DNA of 64,000 nt from Selaginella moellendorffii (taxonomy: Eukaryota > Streptophyta > Lycopodiopsida > Selaginellales > Selaginellaceae), in contig NW_003314337.1 of the NCBI RefSeq assembly GCF_000143415.4, forward strand, positions 817,437 through 881,436, read 5' to 3'. The notes under the pieces were generated by a model, which had not been told where the DNA came from, ran no database searches, and saw only the letters and a list, made by a program, of their open reading frames with translations. A program made the position numbers and the translations under genes. Of the stretch, positions 12,024 through 25,157 are shown one piece after another; the first letter of the stretch is position 1; each line of letters begins with the position of its first letter.

Positions 12024-13938
12024 TTTGGTGTCAGAGAATGAGTCTCAGCGAGTACTATTCAATGAGATTGGGCAACTAGTCTCGTTGCATACGCAGAGAT
12101 GAAAACGATGATCCGAGTGGGTACATGTTTGGGTGCAAAGGCTTCGCAATCGTTCCTTGGGTATAGATTGGTTACTTTGTTGTACCATATAATGTGAGCT
12201 TGCTCTTGGGCTCATAAGAGACATTGAGTTGTTCCGTTCACACGAGTTTGAGCTTGGGCTCGTGAGCGAGGCGCATTAGCAACTCAAGGTTACACTTTGA
12301 GTTGGCAGGATTAATGTTAGCCTATCGGTGGTTCCATGAGTTGTTCCATGTACCATGGGAAAAAGTAAACCTTCCCTGGGTTTGCTATGAGTGGCAAATA
12401 GGCTGGTCCGTAGCTGTTTAGCACGGCACTAGTGGATCCTTCCTAGGCATGATTATGAGTGGATCAATTAAGACTATAGGGATTAGTCTATTGGTTTAAA
12501 TAGTCATTGCCGTGCTCTCTCATAAACTTTTCTTGGATTGGACTGAAGGCAGTGCGAAAGCAAGCTTGAGGTTTAATCAAAGATGAGACCGAAAAGAGAG
12601 TCATTAGGGACAAAGGATCAAATACGTAAATCATTTTCTCTTTTAGGAAAGATGATTTGCAACGAGGTGTGACTCATTGCTCGTGTTTACATTATGCAAT
12701 CAAGAGTCCCTACCTTGATACATGTTGGAAATGATGGTCTTACAAATGGCAAGTTGTGGGATGGATAACGGTGAAGCGTTATACCATTTTGTCTAGGCTT
12801 GCTATTGGGAGACTTGGGTTGCAATGCTCAATTCTTTTCTGGGGAACCTTGCTATTGCTCCTTGAGTAGCTTGGTGTTGGATTAGTTTTGAGTTTGGTCA
12901 GAAAGAGAGTGGCATGAGCTTGTCTGTGTTGTGAACAAAAGTTAGTGGTGTTAGGTGTTATAAATCTCTATCGATGGAGTGTGGCATTTATGTTGCATTT
13001 TGTCGAATCGAGTTGACACTTGATACTCACATAAACCTTTGAAGTAATGACATGGCATTGCTCATATTGTTGCTTGATTGATGATCAAGTCATTGTGATA
13101 CTTATATCATATCCATGTGATAATGAGCAATGTGTTTACAAAGTTGCTTGGTTAAACGATGATCAACCCCAAAGTGGTTGATGGTGAAGCTAGTCTACTT
13201 GCAAGTAGTAGCATTGTAGTAGCTTTGACTGGGTTCTCGATGGTGGTCTATTATGCTAAGCTTAAATTGATTCCTTAGTTCCTTGGGTTTGCCCATAAGA
13301 TGTTGGAAAAGGGTTGTAGCATTCATTTGCTATAACTCATCGGTTGGTCCGTTAACACTTGGAGTAGATTGTTGAATGGAGACGGTGTGTAGTTGAGGCA
13401 TTGACATCGCTAGCACTTGTGTTAGTGGAAGTGGCATTGTTACTTCGAGTGATGAGGAATTTTCCTTGGACCTTGATTTTCTATGTCATTTTTCTTGTTC
13501 ATGTTTTGGCTTCACATTGGATCCTGAAAGTGGTTGAAGAAGAGTGTTATTGCAATGTGGATATCTAGAGATGTTTTCTTCGTGATCAAACCTTGGATGT
13601 TCACTTTGCATTTTGCAGATGTTGGTGTTGGATGTCGGATATATGGGCAAAAAGATGTTCGATGCTTAAGCATGCTATTGGGTCTTGAGAATTTGTGTTG
13701 AGGTGAACTTATGTGAAGTTGTTAGTAGGAGGAAGTTGGCTGAGTCTTGAAAGTTTGTATTCCTGGACTGAGAGTCATTCTTTCTCTAGGATGGAAAATT
13801 TTCCACAAATTTTCTTAGGCTTTTCCAATCAATGCCATCAACATCATAACAAAGCTAAAAGAAAGCAAGAGTGAATCACCACTCAAAACTCTTTAGCAAC
13901 CACTTTCTCCATCCAATAATCTACTCCAAGTGCTAACG
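12024..13938. repeat. non-coding: LTR-C internal start, repeat D copy 2, and inverted flank
   Basis: 12024-12223 is internal DNA of LTR-C. 12224-13354 is a direct copy of repeat D. About 13384-13466 recurs at 18175-18250. A short perfect palindrome TGGAAAATTTTCCA near 13792 marks where the sequence appears to switch to the inverted arm. No gene seen. Confidence 0.5.
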
Positions 13939-15063
13939 TGTAGCGCATGTGGTTTTGACCCTTTATCTGTGATTTACCATAGGATAACACCACGAAGCGG
14001 AACCTAAACCCTCTTTGTGCCACGTGACAGATGCCACGTGTCCATGCCACGTGTCAATAGGAACCCAAGGTTCAGGGCTTTGGGCCACTGAACGAAGGAA
14101 CGGTGCCAAACTCCCAAGCGTGAAGCGAAGAAGTGATGGAACCGAACTACGGAGCAACTCCTAAGCATAAAGCCCAAGGAGCGAAGGGACAGGGGCCCGG
14201 AGTCACTTGGAACAGTCCTAGAGTAACCAGCATCCCAATGCCAGGACCAGCACGCAAAACGGAGCCAAACGGAGTCTGGTGCTATTTCGGCATACCGGTG
14301 GCCTAACGTGAGGACATGGGTACTCCACCAGCTAGCATGGAATGGAACTTGGGCTTAGACCCAAGCCGGACGCAGAACAAGGACAGGCACGCAAGCGGGA
14401 GCTAAACTATGCCTCAGGTTGGTTGGCCATGCCCGACCTACCACTATCCCTACTATACATTTGGAACCCCCCATAGCCCCCCCCCTTGAGGAACACACGC
14501 TTTGGGCTTTCACCCCAAGCCTCCCTTAGTATCAGGAGTTAGTCTTTGGGACAAGCTCGAAACTTACTAAATATGGAATGGCTCTAGAATGCGAATTTGG
14601 ACACGGGACGAACACCATTGTGTTCAGGCCGATCTCTACATTCCGTAGATATGCCAAATGAGCAAATCTGGACACTTTCCATAAATAGCATTTGGGACCG
14701 AAATGAGACTAACACAAAGGGCATGATAGCGAGAGTGTTTGGCAGACACGGTAAGCTATCATGTAGCGATATTGAGGGACTAATCTCAATACGCGAGGGT
14801 TCTTGTCACTAGCAAGTGCAAGACAAAACGAGACGGAAACTCCTTACCGGGCTAAGTATGCTTAGCTAATAACACTTAGGAATTTCGTCCTTATGCTCGT
14901 CCGGTCTAAGTACACTCGAAATGCCCAGTTAACTCCACTAGCACAAGAGGGACTGATAAAGGGTCCAGCAATACCGACCTCCCGCCATCGTGGCAGTAAG
15001 GTAAGAGTGTCCGTAAGGACTAGTTGACAGGTAACTTTCGATACCCGAAGTCACATTTGCGAC
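13939..15063 (-). repeat. LTR-C, inverted copy with polypurine tract
   Basis: Reverse-complement match of 10905-12023. Next to it on the minus strand lies AGGGGGGGGAGAG (about 15064-15077), a typical polypurine tract, so this is a 3' LTR of a minus-oriented interior. Its outer flank on the minus strand is CGTTA, the same five bases that flank the plus copy. Confidence 0.75.
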
Positions 15064-18000
15064 GCTCTCCCCCCCTAGGGAAAATCGACGTCCTCGTCGA
15101 TGCATACTCGAGTCTAGAATACCGCCAAGGAAACAACTCCAGAAAAAGTTCACGGTACTCACACTATGTGAGAAATGCACCAACTTAAATGAGTTAGGGG
15201 GCAACCTCTTTGTTTAACGCGGATGCGCTACCAACTCAGACACCTTCCGGCCGTCGCCGACAAGGAAATGACCAACGGAGTTAGCCACCCTTGCTGCTCT
15301 GGGAGTCACCCAGCTTACAAAAGTGTGATATGCCCCTGCCCGCATGAACATAGAGAGAGAAGCCAGAGGCCCCAACCCTCCTGAGCAAAGAAACCAAACC
15401 CGTCGGTAAGGTTTAGATAGACTACTGTAAACAGGCAGTTAGAGTTGTTTACACGGTCACGCCCTTTCAAACGGAATAAGGAACACCGACAAAGAGGCGG
15501 GTTATGTGACCAGTCGACAGTAGCTACCCCATGACTAAAGATTTCACCATGCACACGAAGTGCCGAAGCCAGTCTGCCTATTACTGGCCCAAAGTCAAAG
15601 ATCAATAGATGGACAATATCAAAGTCATAGACAATGATATCTTAGAGACTTAATTATCAGTAAAGATATCTTAGATGAGAACACAAAAGTATTCCAAGCA
15701 AGTTATCATCTGATAAACTAGTAGTATAGTACAAGAACCACCAAGATCATCATTTTTGGAAACATAGGAATCACCATCCAACCAAATTCAATAGCTAGTG
15801 TATCACCAAGGAAACTCGATGATGAAACGTAACTACTGAAGATAGCAGACAGTAAACCAACAACTTACGAGAGATAACTCAAAGAACACAAAGTATCATT
15901 GACTGGCAAGCAAAATGCTCGCGAATGTATCACCTAAAGGAAATAACATCCATATCTTATCAAAACTAACTCGAGCAATAATCAACAAAACAGAATAAAT
16001 GCGGTAAGACCAACAAACACTCGTTAATGCCAACTATCGCACTAGTCAATCTGAACAGATCCCAGCCAACAACACCAAGGAACTCAAGTCGCCTAAGCAA
16101 GTGTCAACAACATCCTACCGATGTCTCAAACCCAAGAGACCAATCCAGAGCAAACCACAAAGAACATGTGGTATTGCGAAAAGCCAAAAGCCATCAAAGA
16201 GAACAACTAACCATCATGAAAGATCATCAATCATCCTATCAATAAAGAAATGCATAATCATCATCGAAGAAAGAATCTACCATCCCGAAGAACAGCAACT
16301 CATTTTATACCAACAATAATCAAGCAAAACCCTTGACAAGGATAATTAACTATCTTAGATGATAGTCAATCATCACCAATGATTGCTAGATGCAAATATT
16401 AACTTCAACGTCGAAGCTAACAAGCCAAAATGCCTTCCCCAACAACTCCTAACAAATGGAACAATGAACATAAAACTCAAAGAACCAAAAGCTCGAAGAA
16501 GCCTATAACCAAGTCTTGCCTAATAATGATCACAAGCTTTGCATGAACTAGTTTCAATGCCAAAGAAGAAATCATGGTGCAACCCACAATATCTTCCTCA
16601 ACACATCCATAAGCTAGACTTCATAATGCCAAAGCTAATGAAGAGCATATCTGCATCAATCCAAAAGCTAAGCATAACGAAGCTATGCTTAACAAGTGAT
16701 CACCAAACGATCCTCCATGAATCCATCTATAGCAAGACGTAACTCACTTCATAACAAGCACAAGAAGAATCATCAAGGATCAATATATCCCAACTCAAAT
16801 CCAATAAGGATTCAATCACTTCAATATCGATCACTAACTCTTCCACTTGCAGAGTTAGCATAGTCCACGACTGAATCACTTTTCAAGGAAAAGCCAAAGC
16901 TCAACCCTTACTAAATAATCTCGTCTAGAACACAACTAACTCAAACTTGCCACTCAGTTCATTTGAACGTCAACATAGTTGCTAACTAGCAAATGCACGA
17001 ATGATAATAACACAAAGCTATAACCAAATCATCAACACTATCTCTATCAAGACTAATGAAACTCAATATCAATCGAGAGAGAGACATCTTATTTCACTTG
17101 AATCTCAACATCAATATTGTCAACGACAAGGCATCACTTGGCTGATCTATTGATCATTTTGCTCGAAAACCATTCCATTTTCGTAAGTCAGTACAAATTA
17201 ATGAAGGGGTTGGAGTTAACTTCTGTTGGCTTAGACCTTGGTAAGTAGTTTGTATGATGCAACCCGAAAGGGATGCTGACTTTTGAAGCTAAAGCAATTG
17301 AGTTGGATAGAGTCTGGAGTTGGTATAGAAAAGTGGCCGTTACGCTTTTCTAAGAAGGGTGACCCTTGTGCCTTCCTTTTGTAGCATTATGCTTGGTGGC
17401 AGGTTGCACCTTGCATTTTGTTAAGACTCTATGGGAGTAGTGAGCTCTCACTGATCTTGACTTGGTCTTAGTGGTCTTGCGCCTTGGCTAAGGATGGTGA
17501 TGTCCAACTTAGTTGTTCGAGGTTGAGATGTTGGTACCCATACTATAGCTTTGTCTAAGTGGAGGTTGTGTACCGACATGAGTCCATCTCATGGTCTTCA
17601 CTTTAGTTTCAGCTAAGTGTTGGTCATGTATAGCTAGCCTCTTCAAGGCATACTCAGAGCTGTTGGCTAAATGCATTGGTGAGCTTATCGCGGTTGAGTT
17701 GGATTCGAGTGGTCATTTAGTTTGTGTTTGTTCATGAACCTTTATCTCATATCTGGGGTATTACGTTCATGTTGGACAAGTGTATAATAACTCAATGGCA
17801 TGAGTTAGTGTTTGGGTCTTGTGAAGGCAAGTTGAAGAGTGATTGTTGGTTGCCTTGCAACTAGTGATTGCTTGTAGACTTTGTCGAGGACTATTGACAT
17901 TTGCTTCACTCGATGATGATTTAGCAGTGGTGGGCTTGCTTTACCGGATGGTATAGCGGAGGATCATGTCGTTAGACTTGCATGGTTTTCCATGTTGGCA

Positions 18001-18251
18001 TATTGACTCTACCTTTGTTGATATTATTTGGTTGCATTTAGTTCATAGTGTTGGATTTCATTGAGTCTTGGATGTGGTGATTCACTCCTTGATGATGTGT
18101 TATCTGTAGCTGAGTTTTGTTGAAGGATTAGTCTCGGATACTAAGTAAAGTATCTTCGACTTTGGTTAGCTTGTATAGTTAAAGCATTAACATTGCTAGC
18201 ACTTGTGTTAGTGGAAGTGGCATTGTTTTTCAAGTGATGAGGAATTTTCAG
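15064..18251. repeat. non-coding old LTR-element interior
   Basis: AT-richer sequence without a convincing coding frame. About 15064-17150 reads as the interior of the inverted LTR-C element. About 17160-18250 is unrelated repeat sequence whose end (18175-18250) matches 13384-13466. I see no promoter, RNA gene or host gene. Confidence 0.45.
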
Positions 18252-18707
18252 GAGTTATGAGCTCCCAGAAAACTTGAAACCATGAGAAGCGAAAAAAGAA
18301 GAGGAGGAGAGGAGAGCGTCCAGCTGCTGCAGCCGTGGTGTTCCTGACTGCCCTCTCCACTCCTCCAAATCTCTAAGCCCCGAAAAACCCTAGCCGCCGC
18401 CGAAGAACCCTAAAAACAGCAGCGACCTAGGGCCAGCAAGATCTCCAGATCCGTGGCAGATCTCGCCGCGGCCTTCTAGGAGGATGAGAATCTACACTCC
18501 TAGAAGCCCCCCGTCGAAGGAATCGAGGTTTCTCCCAGCCGTTTGGGAGATACCGATAAAAACGACAGAGAGCGAGAGAGAAGAGGAGAAAGAGGAGGGA
18601 GACGAGCTCCGTGTGTTGCTGCCGCGGTCTGCGATGCTTGTGCCGCCCTGGACGCTCGCTCCCTCCCTCTTTCTCACACTCTCTCTCTAGCGCCTTCGAG
18701 CTCTCTC
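18252..18707 (-). mobile_element. family B element fragment (B0), 5' block only
   Basis: Matches the right-hand (5') part of family B at 35767-36224 and 60846-61306. Its 3' part is missing. It joins repeat DNA near 18251 through a short shared TTCAGG. It ends at GAGCTCTCTC, where A1 begins, the same junction as B4/A4 at 61306. Confidence 0.75.
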
Positions 18708-18832
18708 AAATCCGGCGAGATCGCTGAACGTGTATGTACATTCCCCATGTCCCAATGGGACTAATACAAAAAATGGGCGTGCCGCCCTCTCCATGAGCTA
18801 CTCTACGTGATCCTCATATGCCGCAGCTAGAC

Positions 18833-21800
18833 CTAGTCCTGGAGTAGAAGTGGACGTGGTCGTCTCGAGCGAATCATGTCGATGTCCAAGTCTCCCCCAC
18901 GAGCTGACCTTAGAACAGAGTCTGGGGGGCGCCATTGCCAGCGAATCTCGCCACCTCCCAATTTGCCGAAGCATGGGAGCCACCTAGATCTCCACTCCTC
19001 GAGCTGCCTCGGTTTCGCTCGCTCTTTCAGGATGGTGTAGTGAAGACGCACCGCTGCAAGAGTGAGTCTCCACCATGATGCCACCACTGCCGATATTCTC
19101 GCTTGTTGCCCATCAAAGCGACAGTGGTTCTGCGCCTCCCAAAGTGCCTGCAGTCCTGTTGCCCTCCAAATGGACCAGCGCTCTTGGCCCAACGCCTCCC
19201 AGATGGACATCCCAACTTCAGCCCCTGTCACGTCCCACCGGACTCGCATGTTCCATCGGTGCCGTCCGTAGCAGCGAATACGCCTCCAAGCTGGACCAAT
19301 GGCTGGGCCTCTGGCTCCCTCAAACCAGTGGAGGATATCCCCACTCCGAGCCTCAAACTCTGGAATGTCTCCGAGTTCCTGCGTCGCCTTGAAGATCTGT
19401 CGCCAAACTTCTCTCGCCACGTCGCATTCCCATAGGACATGTCGCGCTGTCTCCAACTCGCCTCACTACCGTCGGCATGCTTCTTCCTGGAACCGCTGTC
19501 CTACCGGCAGCCCGTTATTTGCCACCAACCAAGAGGTGGCCTTGACTTTCTCCTGTACCGGTAGTTTCCAGAACGCAAGCGTGTTGCCCACCACCTGATT
19601 TGCTTCAACTCCTTGCTCGATCCATTTCTTCCAGAGCTTGGGGATCTCCCCTCGGGCCTCCTCCCTGCTGGTCAAGAGACCATCCCTTGCTTCCTTGACG
19701 CCGAAGGAGAAGAAGCTCCTCGCTCCTCGTTTCCATGCTGCAGGGTCCCAGTCCAGATCCTCGATGAGCTGCTGTCGCCACCATCTAAGAATGCCTTCCC
19801 CCTCTAGTGCAGCCAACGATTGAACCACCACCGATTGCTTCGGAGCCTGTCGTATAACTCGAATCCTACCCTTGACCTCGTCATCCGTCACCATCGGCAT
19901 GACCTGTTCGTCCCCTGCTGGCAACAGCATGTCGCCTCTCAAGACTCGAAAAGGACACCCAACATTTTGGTCTGGAGACACAACGAACCATACCTCCACA
20001 TCCCTGTCCTCCCAAGCTGGTGTTGGGGCCGTGAACGCCCGTGTCCAGGCCCCCAAGCTACCTCATCCCCTGTCTGGCTCCACGTCCCGTTGCAGAGCCA
20101 CAAAGTCTCCAGATTTGAGACAACGCCTAGGCCAGAGCTGCCCCTGCTTCGCCTCACTCACTGCTCTGATAATGCGAAGAAGATCAAGGTGGACTTTCCT
20201 CCACCGTCCCGGGTTAAAGACCTGCATATGCCTCGTAGTCTTCCTCCTGTCCTTGTCCAGAACCCGCACCAGCTGCTTGAGAGTTCGGAAGCCTGCGCTA
20301 TGTAGCTTTCTCCAGATTGTGTAGTGGTCCTCCCTGCCCAGCGTCCTATCATCCAGTTTGAAGAGGTCGTTGAAGAACAGGGGCTGGTTCAGCCAGTCCT
20401 CCGCTCGCCCTGGCAATTCCCTGCTGACTGGAAATGCGCTCCATAACCGGAGAAACCCCTGGACTAGAGTGCCGCCCTTGACTACTTGTTTCGGCCCCTC
20501 GGCAAAGAGCCAACGTGGATCTTCTTCCCACGGTCTTGCAGTGTTGTGCTTGGGCCGGATTGCCAACAAGTTCTGCCTAAATATGAGTCTCCAAGGTTGA
20601 TTACCTGGTTGAAGGCCCATGAGGAGGATTTTGTACCGTAGCGCCTTCGCCATGTCACTCGGATCGATTACTCCAAGTCCTCCCAAGACTCGCGGACGTG
20701 CTGTAGATTGCCACGCGACCTTGGCCATGCTCCTCCCTGTGACCATCGTGCGTACCTTTCTAAGAGTGCGTTCTGGAACAGGCCAGATGGAGAGGTGGTA
20801 CCAGATGCCGGGCAGAATGATGCTCCTAGCGACTACCACTCTCGCTGGCAAGCCGAGTTTCCGGGGAGCCCACTTCTGGATTGACGTTCATACCCGTCGG
20901 AGCAAGGTGTCATCCTGAAGTGCTGCACTGAACCGAGTACCAACCTGGATCCCCAGGTACCTAGCGTCTTCTCCTGGTTTGAGCCACTGGAAGCCGATGT
21001 CCTGCCCCCAAGATTCGATGCCTGGTCGCCCCCAATTTATGCCCACTGATTTGTTCCAGTTAATTGCTGCACCAGCCGCGAGGTTGAACGTCTCCAACGC
21101 CTTCTTAGCTGCATCCATGTTCTCCTTAGTCACAAGTAGGAACAGGGCAGTGTCGTCCGCAAAAGCACCATCAAGGAGTTCCCGAGACACCCTTGTGGTT
21201 CCCGGAAGTTGCTGTCTCGCAGCCGGCAGTGTGAGTCCTTTAATGCGTCTGCCTTCCGCTAGAAACGTGCCCAGGGCCTCAGCCACAATCAGAAAAAGAT
21301 AGGGTGCTAGTGGACACCCTTGGCGTACTGAACGTCCCAACTGGAAACTCAGTCCCGTCTCGCCATTGATTGTGACTCTGCTTGCGGCTCCTCGGTACAG
21401 TAACGAGATCCTAGCGACCATCTCTCTCGGGATGCCAATCGTGTTCATGCACTCCTCTAGGAACCTCCAGTCCACCCGATCGTAGGCCTTCTCGAAGTCC
21501 AATAGCCATGCTGCAGTTTGTTGGTTAGAGATCTCTGCCCATCTCTGAGCCAACAGGTACGTCCAGATGTTCTCTGCGATTTGCCGCCCTGGAACAAACC
21601 CTGTTTGCTGCTCCCGGATGATCAGCGGCATGACAGCTTGGAGCTTGAGGGTCATTGCTTTGGCGTAGACCTTGTAGGACGTGTTGAGCATGGTGATTAG
21701 CCTCCAATTCTTCAGCTCCTGCAGGTCCCCCCTCTTTGGAATAAGCGCAATCTGGCCCTCAAGGATCTCACGAGGCAAGGTCCCATCACGTTGAGCATCC

Positions 21801-23299
21801 CACCATGCTTGTAGCAGCAGTGGGCCTATGGTCTCCCAGTGCTCCTCGAAGAAAATGGGCAAGAGGCCATCGATACCTGGCTGCTTGTCGTTGCTGAGCT
21901 TCCCGAGCGCTTCCCGAAGCTCCTCCAGTGTGAAGTCCGTCTTCAGTGAGTCGTGCCACTCATGGGGGACTCGCTGGGGAGGGGACGCAAGCACTTCCAC
22001 CGCCGCCCTTTCCCTCTCTGGAGTCCACTGCTGGGCCGTATATAGAAGTTGGTAAAACTCCTGGGCGAGCTGTTGCATCCCCTGTTGGTCCTCGACGACT
22101 CGCCCGTCACTGTGCTTCAGTCCTAGAATGGGAGGAGAGTCCGTCACTGGCCTGATTCCCCTAAAGAAAGCCTTGTTGAGAAGGCGTTCATTTAGGGCCC
22201 ATCCATCTTCCATGGCCCGGACGCCCTTGCTCCATACAGCGTACTCCATGTCACGTAGCTCGGCTTCACGTTCATCTAGTATTGTTTGCCAGTTGAACTC
22301 ATCTTGCGTGTTCAGCAACATCCTGTGTGCTGCTGCGACCTTCTTCCTGGCCAGTCTAAGGTCCTTCATCACCGCCCCTTTGAGATCCTTCTGGCGCGCC
22401 CGGAGCTTCTGTGAGCAAGACAAGAGCACAGGGATCAGCCCCAGCTTGTTCTGCGCAAGAGCGTTGTGTATAAGCCCAATCGCCACCGGGTCTCGCAGCG
22501 TGGCTCTAGTGATTGATCGCTGGACCGCTGTCCCTTTGTCCCTTTGGAGCTGGATCACGCATCTGAGGGGGTCGTGATCTGAGAAGGAGGCAAATCCCAG
22601 CCACGTTTTGAGGCTTCCCCCATCCTGCCGTATGCGAGATGAGGCGTAAATCCGGTCCAGTCTCGATTGGGAGGATACTGTTTGTCGCCTTGTAAAAGGG
22701 TGAGCGTGAGGTGCGAATCCCGCAGCATGCTGAAGGTCCATGAGCCCCAGTATGTCCATGAGCTGACTCCACTGCTTTTGTTCACGTGGCTGAATTGTTT
22801 CCTGCATACCCCTGCGATCACAGACGTCCTCGACCATGTTGAAATCTCCCAGGACCAGCCATTCATCTGCTTGCCCCTGGGCAGACTGTAACACACTCAG
22901 CCAGAATTCTGCACGTCTCCCTTTCTTGGTTGGTGCATAGACGTTGATTATCCCCACCCGTCCAAAGTGGAGGTGAAGGACAAGCAATTGAGCCTTTCCT
23001 GGGACGAGGACAAGGTGGTTTCGTACCTGAGCAGACCATTTGGTTGAGACTACCACTGCTGTGCCCCCTCCTGGTCTGGCCACTGCTTGCGTGGCCGGGT
23101 TCCACCAGAGCCGTCCCCTCATTCCAAAGGTGTAGTCTGGGGCCACAGTCATTTTGTGCTCTTGCAAGCATAGGATGTCGATATCTCCTTCTAAGCTGAT
23201 CTCCCGGATGTGGGACTTGAGCTGCGCCCTTTTGTTGAGTCGACTGCCGGACCAGCTGAGTCCCCGGCAGTTCCAGGTGACGAGCGTGAGAGTTGTCAT
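18833..23299 (-). pseudogene. LINE A1 ORF2 (AP endonuclease + reverse transcriptase), broken
   Basis: ATG at 23299 overlaps the ORF1 stop (ATGA). The N-terminal APE-type endonuclease begins VTWNCRGLSW and carries GDFN and SDHDPL. The RT carries GFVPGRQI, LDFEKAYDRVDW, RQGCPLAPYLF and AFADDTALFL. The C-terminus normally has a zinc motif CKECGELETARHVLWEC. Breaks relative to A2 are: TGA replacing an Arg codon near 20888, a 30-bp in-frame deletion near 20745, TGA near 20063, and a small deletion near 19466 that removes the first zinc cysteines. Two stops look like CGA-to-TGA changes. This copy cannot make active ORF2 protein. Confidence 0.9.
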
Positions 23300-25157
23300 G
23301 GAGCCACGTACTTCCAAGAGAGTGAGGAGTTACGGGGTCTCGCCCTCCATTCTGTGGAGATGGTCCACACCGCAGTCATCTTCCCCTTGTGCTTCGTCCA
23401 GGAGAAGCCTCGGACAGTGTACTTCGCAAAGCCCGTCCACTCAGTGATAGCACTCTCCATGCGTGTGTGGTAGTCTCCAATAGAGACGACCTCTGGGAAG
23501 GCTGTGTTCCCGCGGCACATCAGCCAGTCTCCCGCCTCTGTGGGACTTAATTCCCGCTTAGGGGGAATCCACCTGACCGCCATTCCTACTGTTCGAGGGA
23601 GGACCGGCTGGAAGCCATCTCCTTCGACATCCGTAATAGGTCCCTCGAACAGTTTGGGCTGTGAGGATGAGCCCAAGAGTGGTGGGGCGACCGGGAAGCG
23701 AATGTGGGGAGCTTGGTCCGGAGGGCGTGCCTTCAAGATCCGCTCCTGCTCTGCAGGTAACTCAAACGGCTTCTGGGATGCCAACCTGTTCCGCTTGACT
23801 GAGCAGGCCTCCCGGTGTCCAGCACGCTGACAAAAGTTGCATCTAGGTTCTGAGTTCTCCGTTTGGATCCTGATATACTGGCCCAGCACTGCGATCTCTG
23901 TCGGGATTTCAGCCGGGGCTGACACGAAAACTTTGAGGCGGATGGGACCTAGAACACCCTCTGCTTCTACAGTGTCGAGGCCGGCCGCTATCTGGCCGAT
24001 ACTTCCTTCAACCAGCTCCTGTATCACCAGTGTGATCCGCATTTCCATGGGAACGTCCCACAATGCAATGTTCACTGGAAAGCTCCCGCCCTTGAGACGA
24101 GCCTGGTCCTCTGCGGTGAACCTTGGGATCCATGGGTGGAATGACACCGCCCAATTCTCGTCAATGAGGCCATGCATGGCCTCCGCCTGAGACCGTGCCT
24201 CCTCTGTCTCAAAGACAACTGTGTAGCAGCCCTTTCCATGCGGCAGCATCATCTTCATGAGTATTCCCTGGCCTAGCGTTGCATTGATCCAATCGTTAGC
24301 CATGCGACCTGTTGGGAACTTCCCCCTGAAAACAGCGATCAGTGCCTTCTTGCGGAGTTCCTCTTCCTTCTCTGCTACTGCTCTTTGCAGAGTCTCGGCC
24401 AGCTTGACAGGGACCGCCTTTCCTCTTGTGTCGTCGTGGATCAAGTCACTTCCACCTTCCCCTGCTGCTGCCACCTTGTGCACTTCGGCCTGACCAGGTG
24501 TTCCCCCGTTCACGTTATGTGAGGTGTGCTCCTTGTTAACATCACTGTTCCCGTCCGAGGAGTGCGGCGCTTCCACCACCTTTCTGCAGCCCCGAGTCTT
24601 CCTCACTCTCGACTGGGCTTTTGCCACTCGCTCCGGGGTGTCAACCTCTTGGTTCTGGTGCACCCGAGACTCTGTCCTCTTGTCTGGCGGAGCGTGCTCC
24701 TCCTCAAGAAAGGCTTCAACTGTGTTTGTCCAGGCCGGGTCCTCCTTGGCAAGTCTCAGAGTTTTAAGCTTCCGCCGCGTTGCTCGCTTCACTTTCTTCT
24801 TCTCACGTTTGGTCTTCCTCTTGTTGAAGGCATCACGGTCCTGGAACTGAAGTGTGCCATCTGACTGTTCCTCCAGTGAGCGCTCCGTCTCTGGCTCCGT
24901 TTCTGGCTCTTCGAGTCCCTCTTCAACTGTTGGTGTTGGCATGGTATCCACCTTGCCACCTTGCTCTTGCGCCCATGCATCAAAGAGATCCGCTTGCTGT
25001 GTGGCCACTGCCTTCGTGATTAATTCTTGAGCTTGACGTAGTGCAGGTCCCAACACGAGGTCCTCTCCCAAAGGGTTCAGGTCCAGCTCTCTGATTGTGC
25101 ACATCAATGTTGACTGGAGTTCTTTGCGTACTGGAAGCGGAGAACTTTGGATCCTTT

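Noticed and set aside
15205-15260. tRNA gene on the minus strand (TGAGTTGGTAGCGC resembles a D-arm/A box)
   Set aside because: No acceptor stem, anticodon stem or B box at the right distance. At most a fragment of a tRNA-derived repeat.
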